From assembly GCA_903825435.1 (NCBI GenBank), contig CAIKAP010000011.1, positions 1 to 38,256 of the forward strand: a DNA stretch of 38,256 nucleotides, read 5' to 3'. The position numbers were made by a program, and so were the translations under genes. Source of the stretch: an uncultured Verrucomicrobiota bacterium. GTDB lineage: Bacteria; Verrucomicrobiota; Verrucomicrobiia; Palsa-1439. A model generated the notes under the pieces. The model was not told the DNA's origin. It searched no databases and saw only the letters and a list, made by a program, of their open reading frames with translations. This document shows, in pieces, positions 1-8,845 of the stretch; the stretch's first letter is position 1, and every line of letters begins with the position of its first letter.

Positions 1-234
1 GATGCCCGTGCCGGCCTTGATGCCCTCGCCGGCCTTGATGCCCGTGCCGGCCTTGATGCCCTCGCCGGCCTCGATGCCCTCGCCGGCCTCGATGCCCGTG
101 CCGGCCTTGATGCCCTCGCCGGCCTTGATGCCCGTGCCGGCCTTGATGCCCCAGCCGGCCTTGATGCCCCAGCCGGCCTTGATGCCCGTGCCGGCCTCGA
201 TTCCCCAGCCGGCCTCGATTCCCGTGCCGGCCTC
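1..234. repeat. 18-bp tandem repeat, 13 consecutive units (GATGCCCGTGCCGGCCTT and variants)
   Basis: Direct reading: 13 x 18 bp with substitutions confined to a few positions (gtg/ctc/cag; ctt/ctc; gatgcc/gattcc). Confidence 0.97.
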
Positions 235-375
235 TGCGACGATTGACAGCGTCGCGGAAATTGAGACAAACGAAAGCAAGCCCATGCGCGGGGCAAGCTC
301 GATCCGTCCCGCAAACGCGACGGCCGTGTTTTCGTATTGCGCCCGGTTCTCGGGCGTTATTTTTAGGATGTCCAT
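1..375 (-). CDS. Hexapeptide-repeat protein (GI[K/E]AG[T/E/W])n, partial, truncated by the left window edge
   Basis: Minus strand ATG at 375 with RBS GAGGAG; reads MDILKITPENRAQYENTAVAFAGRIELAPRMGLLSFVSISATLSIVAEAGTGIEAGWGIEAGTGIKAGWGIKAG..., open to position 1. Missing from the ORF track because the stop lies outside the window. Confidence 0.8.
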   Translation of the reverse strand, partial: MDILKITPENRAQYENTAVAFAGRIELAPRMGLLSFVSISATLSIVAEAGTGIEAGWGIEAGTGIKAGWGIKAGWGIKAGTGIKAGEGIKAGTGIEAGEGIEAGEGIKAGTGIKAGEGIKAGTGI

Positions 376-421
376 ATTGTCTCCTCGTTTGCAGCCGGGC
401 CTATCCCAGCCGACAAAACGC

Positions 422-450
422 ACTATAACCTAAGCCGGTTTGCAATGCAA
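422..450 (-). promoter_or_regulatory. Candidate sigma70-like promoter TTGCAT-N17-TATAGT, -35 overlapping palindrome TTGCA-T-TGCAA
   Basis: Direct reading on minus strand upstream of the hexapeptide-repeat gene. Confidence 0.4.
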
Positions 451-458
451 AAACTATT

Positions 459-1091
459 TCACAAAATCTTTTGCACGGCATCCGCTGCTGTCCCAAGCCC
501 CGACGCATCCACGCTCGACGGTGGTATCGGTGTCAGTGGCTCCCCCGCGATCACAACCGCCTGCGTCGCCCCGCACGGGCACGAGGTGCCCCTGCACTCG
601 GCGCCGCACGCTGGGCATCTCCACTCGGCCACCGCCACGGACGCCTTGCGCCGGCCCCAGCAAGCACGGCACAGCGGCCTCCACGACTTTGCCCCGCACT
701 GCGCACATACACGCCCAGTAGGTTGCGCGCACGCCCCCCTGTCGTCGCCGTGTAGCCGCCGCAACTCGTCCCTCGCCGCCACGCTCAACGCCCCGGCCGC
801 GATCATGGTCTGCACGGCCGCCCGGTTGTCTGGCCGGTTGCGGTGCTGCCGGCGGGCGCGCTGGATCTCCCTGATTGCCCGACACTCAGCCCAGAATATC
901 GGGCACCGCATCATGCCACAGACTGCGCGCCAGGACTCTCCGGCCGCCCGCATGCCGGCTCCAAGGGTCGGGTACGCTCGAAGGAACGCCAGGGTCGTCA
1001 TCCGGCGTTGATACGCGCGCCGCTCTCGCGCTGTGGAGTACGTTCGCACTCGGGGAGTTTTTTCGATGGTCGGATTTTCGGTTGTCTCCAT
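459..1091 (-). CDS. Hypothetical zinc-ribbon protein
   Basis: ORF with CAQC, CRAC, CPAC and CPC pairs; likely start METTENPTIEK overlapping the upstream gene end (GGGGAGTAAAATGG). Confidence 0.6.
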   Translation of the reverse strand: METTENPTIEKTPRVRTYSTARERRAYQRRMTTLAFLRAYPTLGAGMRAAGESWRAVCGMMRCPIFWAECRAIREIQRARRQHRNRPDNRAAVQTMIAAGALSVAARDELRRLHGDDRGACAQPTGRVCAQCGAKSWRPLCRACWGRRKASVAVAEWRCPACGAECRGTSCPCGATQAVVIAGEPLTPIPPSSVDASGLGTAADAVQKIL

Positions 1092-1092
1092 T

Positions 1093-1944
1093 TTACTCCC
1101 CACTTCCTTCCATAAACTCATGCGGCACAGCCGCTTCCGTCTCTTTTTCCGCGTTTTCCGCGTCTTTCACCCGTTTGAGAACATCAACAACTCGCCGTCT
1201 CCTGTCCATCATCACCAACTCTGCCTCGCGTCTCAAATCGAGCACCTCAAGCCACTGCGGATCTGGGTTGTCCGGTGCGAGATGCACCAACACCATTACC
1301 AGCCGGTCGGCCTCGTCCGCGCGCAGGTAGTGCATGCGCAGTATGGACGCGTAGATGTGCAGTTGCAGAGAGTACCGCACGAGGTGACAGTCGTGCAAGT
1401 GAGAGTACGGCGGCAGAGCGCGGGCTCCATACGCGTTGGTTGCATCGATATGTTTGTTGGTCTTCCAGTCGAGCAGGATCGGAGCGGAGTCGCGTCGCCG
1501 GATGGCGAGTAAGTCGCACGTGCCGGCGGTGAGCGACGCCGGATCCGCAATTATTGCCTCAGGGTGTACGCTGGAGCAGGTCGCGCGGATTTGAGATGCG
1601 GATGAGAACGCGGCCGCGAAGGCAGCGCGCTCGCGGGGCGAGGTTGGTGCGTGTGGCGGCGGGAGTCCGAGAAGGATGGCCTCGGAAGTCTCGTGTACGC
1701 GTGTGCCGAGTGCGCAGGCTTTGTCGCCGGTCGCGGCCCAGGACGCTTTGACCTGTGAGACGGTGCGGCCTTCTCGGGAGGCGACGCGTGACGCGATTGA
1801 TCCGTCGACGTCGAACGGAGCGAAAAGAGACGAGACGACGCGCGTCACGGAGTCGTATGGCCCGAGTCCGCGCGAGTCGGTGTAGAGGTGCTTGGAGGCG
1901 TCGAAGTTTATCGTGATTCCGGTTGGGTGGTTTGCGGTTTTCAT
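1093..1944 (-). CDS. PD-(D/E)XK superfamily nuclease (RecB/Cas4-like, phage exonuclease)
   Basis: Motifs GTCDLLAI, ILLDWKTNK and YSLQLHIYASIL (QxxxY-like). Confidence 0.7.
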   Translation of the reverse strand: MKTANHPTGITINFDASKHLYTDSRGLGPYDSVTRVVSSLFAPFDVDGSIASRVASREGRTVSQVKASWAATGDKACALGTRVHETSEAILLGLPPPHAPTSPRERAAFAAAFSSASQIRATCSSVHPEAIIADPASLTAGTCDLLAIRRRDSAPILLDWKTNKHIDATNAYGARALPPYSHLHDCHLVRYSLQLHIYASILRMHYLRADEADRLVMVLVHLAPDNPDPQWLEVLDLRREAELVMMDRRRRVVDVLKRVKDAENAEKETEAAVPHEFMEGSGE

Positions 1945-2322
1945 GATCTTTGGTCAGTTTTGTGGTTTTTTGGATGTTTTTGCGTAAGTTACGATGCGTG
2001 CAACTGGTTACGACAATTTTTGTGTTTTGGCCAGAGCGATTTTTTGTTGTAAGTTACTGCGGTTTTGGTTGTTAAGTGTGTTTTTGAGAAATCTGGCCAG
2101 GCTGGCCAGACCTTTTTCCTATAGGAGGGGGCTACATATGATATTGCGTTTCCCATGGGGGTACTCCTATAGGGAAAGGTATGGCCACTATGGTCAAATG
2201 ATATAAGTATCGAGAATTGCAATGAGTTATCTGGCCAGAGGTACGACAAAAAAGGTATGGTCAGGCCAGGGCTCGGGCTGGCCAAAACATAATGAGTGGT
2301 GAAGTAAGCGTTGTCGGTTGTT
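1945..2322 (-). promoter_or_regulatory. Repeat-rich AT-richer region between primase and nuclease genes (TGGCCA sites, long inverted repeat, GTAAGTTAC repeats); putative regulatory or replication element
   Basis: Six TGGCCA hexamers between 2028 and 2284, an inverted repeat 2111-2127/2164-2179, and two T-tract/GTAAGTTAC elements near 1979 and 2041. Confidence 0.5.
2111..2179. repeat. Inverted repeat CCTTTTTCCTATAGGAG ... CTCCTATAGGGAAAGG
   Basis: 10-bp perfect arms CCTATAGGAG/CTCCTATAGG, extended to about 16 bp if G-T wobbles are allowed; loop contains CATATG and CCCATGGG palindromes. Confidence 0.85.
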
Positions 2323-4758
2323 CTACTCATGCGTCACCATGAACTCACCGATCGATGCTGGGTGCACGATCGCACTGGTCATCGTCGCCGGTCGAAAATT
2401 CCACGCGAGGCCTGAATAACGTTTACTGTTCGACGAAATCGGCCAGCGTGAGACACTTGGATTAATCTCGTGCAGGTATCGAGATTTGGCAAGGTTTCGT
2501 ACGAGTTGGATTGGCTTTGGTTTGTAGTCTTGGATGTCGCGGATTGGCTTGCCGGCCCACGAGTTGACTACCTCTGAGCGGATAAAAACAGGGTCGCCGG
2601 CGGCGATTCCGAGATCTCGAATTCGCTGCTCAAACACCTCTCGAATTGCAACGGCGACTTCCTCTTCGATGTTGCTGTCTGCGCGGGACGACTGCACGCG
2701 CGAGATAACGTTGGCGTAGGTCTCCGGCGTTCTGCATATGGCCTGTAAGACCCGGGTCTCGAACTCCGGGAAGCGGGTGGCGGCGGGCGCCGGAAAAGGG
2801 TCGTGGTGTGCCAGGATGTCGATGATGTCTGCGATGATTGCGAGCCTGTTTTCGGAGATGTACGACTGTGCGCGCGCAAGCCAGCTGGACGAGTACGGCG
2901 GTTTTTTGAGCTGGATGTAATACGACCGAATGGCGATGTCACTGTCCACCTGGGCGCTGTTGGCTGTGAGGACGTAGACAAGGTTATTTGGGCGCTTTTC
3001 CTCTCCGTGGCCGTAAGGTGCGCGGCCGGATATGCTGCGGGCTGTGATGAGGTCGGCGAGGCCGGGGGCGCGAAAATCGCCGGAAACGTTGTCCACGAGG
3101 ACGATGCGGCCTGTGCGGCCCTCGGATGAGAGGAGGCGTTTGATGAGTTCCTGAATGTCGTGGTGGATCTCTTCGGGGTTGGTGCGGATTGGGTCTGATG
3201 CGTATAGCTGGGCCACAAGCTCGACTAGGACGGTTTTTCCGCTTCCGGCGCCGTCTTGGCTGTCGATGATCCACGATGGCCTGGGGACTCCGTGGACGTA
3301 CCATAACGGGGCCGAGATGAACGCCGATAGAAGGTGGCGGTCTGCATCTGTGGCCGGCGCGAACATGGAAACGAGTGTGCGTAGGCGCGAATGTTCTGGG
3401 CACGGCGCAGGTATTGGGTCATGGGCGTAGTACAAGTCGGACCTGGGCGGCCAATCTGGCGTGTAACTGACACCCTCGTAGCGTCGCGCGGTGGCGTACA
3501 GCGACGAAAGGAACTCCTCTTTTGTGGCAAAGTGGTCTCCGCGGGTCCAGCCAACAGGTTTTTTTGACCTGCGATCAATCCACGCGAAAAGGTCTGCTGG
3601 TTTTCCGATTTTGACGATTCGGCCAGAATCGCGGTCATGGTCGAACAGACAGCCGCCATCGAGACGCGGAAATCCGAGAAACCGGCGTTGTAGGTCGCGG
3701 ATCATATCATTTTGGCATCGCGGGTCTTTGGTGATCTCTTTGACCGGCTTGCCGCGGATAATTTTCTCTCCCTCAACCGGGATGTAGTTGCGGAACGGTT
3801 CGGTGTTGGCCTGTTTTGCCTCCGCAAGCCGTTCTGTTGTGGCGGCGTGAATATCGGTAGATAGGTCGAGTTCGGCGGCTGGAACCCACTGGCGGGTGCG
3901 CTGGATGAGCGCAATTACATCTTCCGCCTCTTTGGTCGGGAACCCATCCATAACCCAGTCGTCGACACCAGATTTTGTAACGTCTGGAAGCTGCGGCGGG
4001 ACAATGCGGACGCTGGCGGCGTGGCCGTAGATCTCCGCGGCGACGATTTCGGCATGTTCGCGGCCGGGGGCGTCGTTGTCCGGAGCGATGGCGACGTGTT
4101 TGCCGGCGAGTGATGACGTGTATGACTCGTGCCACTTACCTGCGCCCATGGGGGCGGTGGTTGATGGTAGCCCGAGTTCTGCCAGGCAATCGGCGGATTT
4201 CTCGCCTTCGCAGATTATCACCCAGTCGGATGCGGCGATCTCGGGCAGACGGTAAAGAAACGTCTCGCGCTCTTTCAGGCCCCAATGGATGCCGCCGGGT
4301 GACTTTTCGTCTGGCACGCCCTGAACGAACTCCTTGCCGTCGCGGTCCGGATGCTGCAGGCGCACGGTGATGTGACGGACGGCGCCGGCAAGATCGCGAT
4401 ATTCGTACCGGGAAACCTCGGCGTACCCCTCGGAGATGAGATTGTCATAGCGCGACGGCGCCCGCGGTCCGACGACAGTCTTGTTTTTCGGCGTCAGACC
4501 AAGAATGATTCCGAGTTCGGCCTGCGCCTGCTGAATGTCGCCGTTGTACTTGAACGCTGCCAACTGCAGCACGCCGCCGCCTTTCTTCTCGACTTGATCA
4601 AAGAACTGGTCTTTGTCGATACTCACATTATGGTCATCGTCGCCGCCGCGCCATTTGGCAGCGCAGCGTCCGTTCTTGACAACGCACCCGTAGAAGCGCG
4701 TCGCAATGTCAATACAGCTTGCTTGAGAGCGGATCTCGTCGAAGGAAAAAAAGTTCAT
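2323..4758 (-). CDS. DNA primase/helicase (TOPRIM plus P-loop ATPase)
   Basis: TOPRIM-type WVIICEGEKSADCLAELG...VAIAPDNDAPGREHA and Walker A DSQDGAGSGKTVLVE. Confidence 0.8.
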   Translation of the reverse strand: MNFFSFDEIRSQASCIDIATRFYGCVVKNGRCAAKWRGGDDDHNVSIDKDQFFDQVEKKGGGVLQLAAFKYNGDIQQAQAELGIILGLTPKNKTVVGPRAPSRYDNLISEGYAEVSRYEYRDLAGAVRHITVRLQHPDRDGKEFVQGVPDEKSPGGIHWGLKERETFLYRLPEIAASDWVIICEGEKSADCLAELGLPSTTAPMGAGKWHESYTSSLAGKHVAIAPDNDAPGREHAEIVAAEIYGHAASVRIVPPQLPDVTKSGVDDWVMDGFPTKEAEDVIALIQRTRQWVPAAELDLSTDIHAATTERLAEAKQANTEPFRNYIPVEGEKIIRGKPVKEITKDPRCQNDMIRDLQRRFLGFPRLDGGCLFDHDRDSGRIVKIGKPADLFAWIDRRSKKPVGWTRGDHFATKEEFLSSLYATARRYEGVSYTPDWPPRSDLYYAHDPIPAPCPEHSRLRTLVSMFAPATDADRHLLSAFISAPLWYVHGVPRPSWIIDSQDGAGSGKTVLVELVAQLYASDPIRTNPEEIHHDIQELIKRLLSSEGRTGRIVLVDNVSGDFRAPGLADLITARSISGRAPYGHGEEKRPNNLVYVLTANSAQVDSDIAIRSYYIQLKKPPYSSSWLARAQSYISENRLAIIADIIDILAHHDPFPAPAATRFPEFETRVLQAICRTPETYANVISRVQSSRADSNIEEEVAVAIREVFEQRIRDLGIAAGDPVFIRSEVVNSWAGKPIRDIQDYKPKPIQLVRNLAKSRYLHEINPSVSRWPISSNSKRYSGLAWNFRPATMTSAIVHPASIGEFMVTHE

Positions 4759-5582
4759 GTCGTTGGCCCATTGTTATGCGCTAGCTTTGAATACTGAGGT
4801 AAACGTGAAATGACTTTTGCTCTTTCTTCTGGATCGCTCATTCTTCTTTTCATATACGCCTTGAGCTTGTCAATCTCTTCTGGTTTTTGGAATCTTCTCA
4901 ATTGAGCATCGCGCATTCTCTGTTTGCTTTCTGCGCTAAACTTACGTCCAATGTTGGCTGTTAACAGGGCTTGCTTATGCCTAGGAGATAGCTTTTTTTG
5001 CCTACTCAAAAACGACAAGTGCTCTTTTTGCTCTTTCGTCCATATGTGATTGGCAAGTCCCTTGCGCATTTTTTCTCTCATCCCCGGCTTTGCCCATCTT
5101 TGTTTTGTAGCCTCACCTGTTCTGAGTCTGGCAGCAAACGTAGCTATTCTTCCTCGTGCGCCTTCGCCGCCATCTGTCAGGTTATATCCGTGAGGTTTTT
5201 TTGATAGGTGACTTTTAATCAACTCCATTTCGCGCACATTCAGTAATCCAACGGCAACGACATCAATAACTTCAACGAACATGCTGTCTATACCATATTT
5301 TCTGATTGCCCTGAAAATGCACTGGCATATCTTTTTTTTAAACATAGAGTGTTGCCGCACTCTGCATTCTACCGAACGTATAGTCTGCCCAATGTACGCT
5401 TTGCCACTAGGAGACGTGATCTTGTAGATGAATCCGTAACCGGCCGGAGGCTTGTCGGTCAACTTGAAGTCTCTGGCCAAAAGAGAACCGCCCCCACCAG
5501 GTGAAGCCAACGCGGGCACAACCGCACCCGAAGGATTGGTAGGGTTCGCGCAAGAGTCTGGTGAGGGCGGAAAAGAGTTCAT
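4755..5582 (-). CDS. Free-standing GIY-YIG homing endonuclease with NUMOD-like C-terminus
   Basis: GFIYKITSPSGKAYIGQTIRSVECRVRQH, HGYNLTDGGEG, basic repeat tail; likely start MNSFPPSPDS at 5582 with RBS AAGGAG. Confidence 0.8.
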   Translation of the reverse strand: MNSFPPSPDSCANPTNPSGAVVPALASPGGGGSLLARDFKLTDKPPAGYGFIYKITSPSGKAYIGQTIRSVECRVRQHSMFKKKICQCIFRAIRKYGIDSMFVEVIDVVAVGLLNVREMELIKSHLSKKPHGYNLTDGGEGARGRIATFAARLRTGEATKQRWAKPGMREKMRKGLANHIWTKEQKEHLSFLSRQKKLSPRHKQALLTANIGRKFSAESKQRMRDAQLRRFQKPEEIDKLKAYMKRRMSDPEERAKVISRLPQYSKLAHNNGPTT

Positions 5583-5674
5583 GGTTGTGCTCCTTCGGCG
5601 GGCTTCACTCGCCGTCGCACTATTCATGCGCGTTTCAATCCTAAATCCGTTCCGATGATTAGCGCAACTGGTTT

Positions 5675-6889
5675 TCACTGGTCTGTTGAATTCGCGAATT
5701 CCTGAATGCAGGTATGCTTACTTTCAACCTTCTCAATTCCCGCCTTAAACGCTCCGTACTCTCCGCACACGACCGCGGCTTGTTTGGCGCGTGTGACGGC
5801 GGTGTAGATCCACGAACGAGAAAGCAGGGAGTGTGCGTCTTTGCACAGGCAGACTACCAGCACGCGGCGGTATTGGCTACCCTGTGACTTATGGGCGGTA
5901 AGTGCGTATGCCAGCGACAGGTTGTTGCGGTCGGATCGCGAGAACAGCACGCGGTCTGTCATGGCGCCGTCGTCCATGCCGGGGTGTGTTTGGACCGGAT
6001 CGTCCACGCGGACCCAGATGCCGCCGTCGATGTCGATCGCGCTGATTGTGCCTATGGTTCCATTCCAGCAGTCGAGTTTCGGAAGATTCTTGCCGTTGAT
6101 GACCCGATCTCCGACTTGGAACCGCTGTTTTTTGTCTTTCCAGTCTCGTGGCAATACGGCGTCGGCAATCGCGCGATTGAGTCCGCGTACGGTGGCCGGA
6201 TCATCGTCACTCTCGCCGTTACGCGGAACCAGCACAATATCCTGCTCAAAGTCCCACGCGTCTGCCGTGACCCATGACAAAACGGTTGATTGCGTGCGCG
6301 CGGCGTCGCCCGTATTGACGGCGGCCCAGCGCTCGCCTGGAGTCGTGAGTTGCATTGGCGGCGTCGATCCGGCGCGGATGGCGACAGCGGCCTGGAATAC
6401 AGCCTCGGATGCCCTGTAACAACGCGTGAGATTGATTGCGAGGTCTGGCCGAAGCGCGAGGATGTCGTGGTATGGCTGCCCGCGGCCAACGGGAGGCAAC
6501 TGCGCCTGGTCTCCGACGAGGATCAGGCGCGCGGGATTTCGGCGCGTGATCTCGGCCAGAAGCGGCGCGTCGATCATGGACGCTTCATCCACGATGACGG
6601 TGCGGCCGGTGAGAGAGTCGGGGTCGGCCTTGAATGATGTGCCATCGTACGCCAGCATGCGGTGAATCGTGGACGCCGGCCGCTGCGTCGCTTCGCGCAG
6701 TCGCGCCGCGGCCTTGCCGGAGAAGGCGCACAGTAGCGGCTTCAGGTCTGTCTCTTCCTCTTCGATGCGGTTGCAGATTTCGCGGATGATCGTGGTTTTG
6801 CCGGTCCCGGCGCTACCGCTGATGAGCGTGACGCGCGCGGTGGATGTTGCGCGGGTGATGGCGGCGAGTTGGGCGGCGTCGAAGGTCAT
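5675..6889 (-). CDS. RecD-like SF1B helicase (C-terminal helicase half of a RecD2-type protein)
   Basis: Walker A ISGSAGTGKTTI, Walker B VIVDEASMID, LVGDQAQLPPVG, LAYALTAHKSQGSQY, YTAVTRAK. ATG at 6889 overlaps the upstream stop (ATGA). Confidence 0.85.
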   Translation of the reverse strand: MTFDAAQLAAITRATSTARVTLISGSAGTGKTTIIREICNRIEEEETDLKPLLCAFSGKAAARLREATQRPASTIHRMLAYDGTSFKADPDSLTGRTVIVDEASMIDAPLLAEITRRNPARLILVGDQAQLPPVGRGQPYHDILALRPDLAINLTRCYRASEAVFQAAVAIRAGSTPPMQLTTPGERWAAVNTGDAARTQSTVLSWVTADAWDFEQDIVLVPRNGESDDDPATVRGLNRAIADAVLPRDWKDKKQRFQVGDRVINGKNLPKLDCWNGTIGTISAIDIDGGIWVRVDDPVQTHPGMDDGAMTDRVLFSRSDRNNLSLAYALTAHKSQGSQYRRVLVVCLCKDAHSLLSRSWIYTAVTRAKQAAVVCGEYGAFKAGIEKVESKHTCIQEFANSTDQ

Positions 6890-7737
6890 TGTGTTATAAA
6901 CTCCCAAACATCCTGCTCGGCCTTGTAGTCCCCGGCCAGCGCAAAGTACCCGCCGTCATGCTCGAACCCCTTGAGCGTGCCCGCCTTGAAAAGCTCGCTC
7001 GTCGCCGCGACAACCAAATCGTCATAGCCTCCCAAGGCGCCACACGCGGCCGCAAACAAGTCGCCCCAGGAGACGACCGTTGACCCGCTGTCCGTCAGGC
7101 GGCGCAAGGAATGCACCACAGCCGCCTTGATGCGACGCATGTCGGTATCGTTGATTCCGTACGCCCGCCGGATGCCGCCGTCGATCGCCTTGAACCCGTA
7201 CCCGTCAAGCTCGGCCAGCCGAAAAGGATCTGACGCGACGACGCCAAGCGTTTCGCCCTTCCAGGTGGCAAACGCCTTCTCGGCCATGTTGGGCGTGCAG
7301 CCTTTTCCAATCAGGGCACCGACAACCTCGGCTTGTACGCGGTTCTGGTTCAGCGATTCGATCGACAGTCGAAAACGCTCGTACAGCGCACCGCCAAGAC
7401 GCGGCACGGCGCCGGGCTTGATGTTCTGCCAGTCGGCTCCGGAGTGCTGCCAGACGGCATCCTCGATGGCCGCTCCAGCACCCGGCGTGCGCTCGATGCA
7501 GTAGCGGAGCGTGTCGCGCGGGTTGACCGGGACGTTTAGGCGCGCGCCGTCAAAGGAGAACTCCTTGTTGCCTCGGTACTCGGCCCACTCGCCGAAGAGG
7601 ATCAGGGACTCGCCGTCACGCGGCCGGAATGCCATCTTGCCCTTGGCGGTCCCGGAGGATGTCTGGAAGATGTACCAGCCTCCGTTTTCGGTCGCTGGCG
7701 GGTAGCAGATGCGCTGGATTGTGACGGCGAGTTCCAT
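6886..7737 (-). CDS. RecD2-like N-terminal half (OB-like plus helix-hairpin-helix region)
   Basis: GWYIFQTSSGTAKGKM...LFGEWAEYRGNKEFSFDGARL followed by HhH-like IGKGCTPNMAEKAFATWKGETLGVVASDPFRLAELDGYGFKAID; abuts the helicase ORF. Confidence 0.6.
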   Translation of the reverse strand: MELAVTIQRICYPPATENGGWYIFQTSSGTAKGKMAFRPRDGESLILFGEWAEYRGNKEFSFDGARLNVPVNPRDTLRYCIERTPGAGAAIEDAVWQHSGADWQNIKPGAVPRLGGALYERFRLSIESLNQNRVQAEVVGALIGKGCTPNMAEKAFATWKGETLGVVASDPFRLAELDGYGFKAIDGGIRRAYGINDTDMRRIKAAVVHSLRRLTDSGSTVVSWGDLFAAACGALGGYDDLVVAATSELFKAGTLKGFEHDGGYFALAGDYKAEQDVWEFITQ

Positions 7738-7743
7738 GACGTG

Positions 7744-8253
7744 TTACGTTCTATTTCTTAATTTGATCGCAACGTGCTTGTTCCAGTCACCGTCTGCCCG
7801 GTGCTCGATGAAGTCGGCCCGCGAAGCCAACTTGCGCCGTACCTGGATCTTGCTGGCGTGTTCGGCGTCCTCGTACTGCCCCTGTGCGGCCAGTTTGCGC
7901 AGTTTCGAAAGCGTGTCCGGCAGTGCAAACAGTTCGCGCATGTTTGCCTTGCGGTCGTTGATTTCAGCCGCCTGTTCCGCTGCGATCACAACCTTGGCGT
8001 ACCGCCATGCCTTCAACGCCCTCAGGTATGCCGCCAGTTCCGGCGCCGTGTTCATTCTGCCTTCCGCCCGTGCGTTGGCCTGCGCCCACCCTTTCGAGAC
8101 TTTGCGCAGTTCGCGGAAAACCGGATGCTTGGCCATATCGCCGTATTTTACGGATCGGTATGCGTCGCGAAACAGCGCAACCGTTTCGTCCGGGACGCCG
8201 CTCGCCTTCATGCGTTCCAGCGTGGTCGAATTATCGGTTAGCGATTGCGGCAT
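7744..8253 (-). CDS. Hypothetical protein
   Basis: Operon-consistent ORF, overlaps upstream gene end. Confidence 0.6.
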   Translation of the reverse strand: MPQSLTDNSTTLERMKASGVPDETVALFRDAYRSVKYGDMAKHPVFRELRKVSKGWAQANARAEGRMNTAPELAAYLRALKAWRYAKVVIAAEQAAEINDRKANMRELFALPDTLSKLRKLAAQGQYEDAEHASKIQVRRKLASRADFIEHRADGDWNKHVAIKLRNRT

Positions 8254-8845
8254 GGCGCGCTTCCCCCTGCGTCAGAAGTTTAGCCTGCGATGTGCCGCCG
8301 GACGGCAACACGGACGCCTCCTGGTACCCGTCGAAATCCAGATACGGCATGCGCGGAGCCTCGTTGTAAACGCGCATGTTCTGAATCCCGATGTCGGTGC
8401 GCGGGTCCATGTCTGCGCTCGACACCAACAGCGCCGCCTGTTTCGCTCGGGACAGGCGACTGGTTGACGCGGCAGCCGTGATCGCGAACGTACCCCATGC
8501 GACAAGACCAATTTTCCCGGCAACGCCGAAAAGGTCGATGATGTCGCACTTGCGCGCCGCGGGGTGTTCGGTCGTGACATGAACCGTTGCGGTTAAGTGC
8601 TCGCCGTCCTCGCTCTTGGCCACGGAAATATCACGGTCTCCGTAACTGATTTGCGACAGGATCTTGTCGAACATGTCGGGCATGAGAAAGCCCTTTTCCA
8701 TGTGACCCTTGATCCCGTAGCACGGCAACTTACGCGCCGCCGCCTTGACGGAACGCGCCAGGTCGAAAAGCTCGATTGCCTTGGCGTCCCCGTTGTGGTT
8801 GCGCATCTCGCCGCGCAACTGAATATCAATAGTCCTCTTGTTCAT
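8231..8845 (-). CDS. Hypothetical protein
   Basis: Operon-consistent ORF (MNKRTIDIQLRGEMRNHNGDAK...). Confidence 0.65.
   Translation of the reverse strand: MNKRTIDIQLRGEMRNHNGDAKAIELFDLARSVKAAARKLPCYGIKGHMEKGFLMPDMFDKILSQISYGDRDISVAKSEDGEHLTATVHVTTEHPAARKCDIIDLFGVAGKIGLVAWGTFAITAAASTSRLSRAKQAALLVSSADMDPRTDIGIQNMRVYNEAPRMPYLDFDGYQEASVLPSGGTSQAKLLTQGEARHAAIANR

Noticed and set aside
1-234. CRISPR array
   Set aside because: Units are contiguous 18-mers with no spacers and keep an open reading frame.
2-433. Plus-strand 143-aa ORF MPVPALMPSPALMP...
   Set aside because: Antisense shadow of the tandem repeat; the minus-strand frame has an RBS, a sensible N-terminus and matches the direction of all neighbours.
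5583-5678. 32-aa extension of the first GIY-YIG protein
   Set aside because: RBS AAGGAG sits directly before the internal ATG at 5582.
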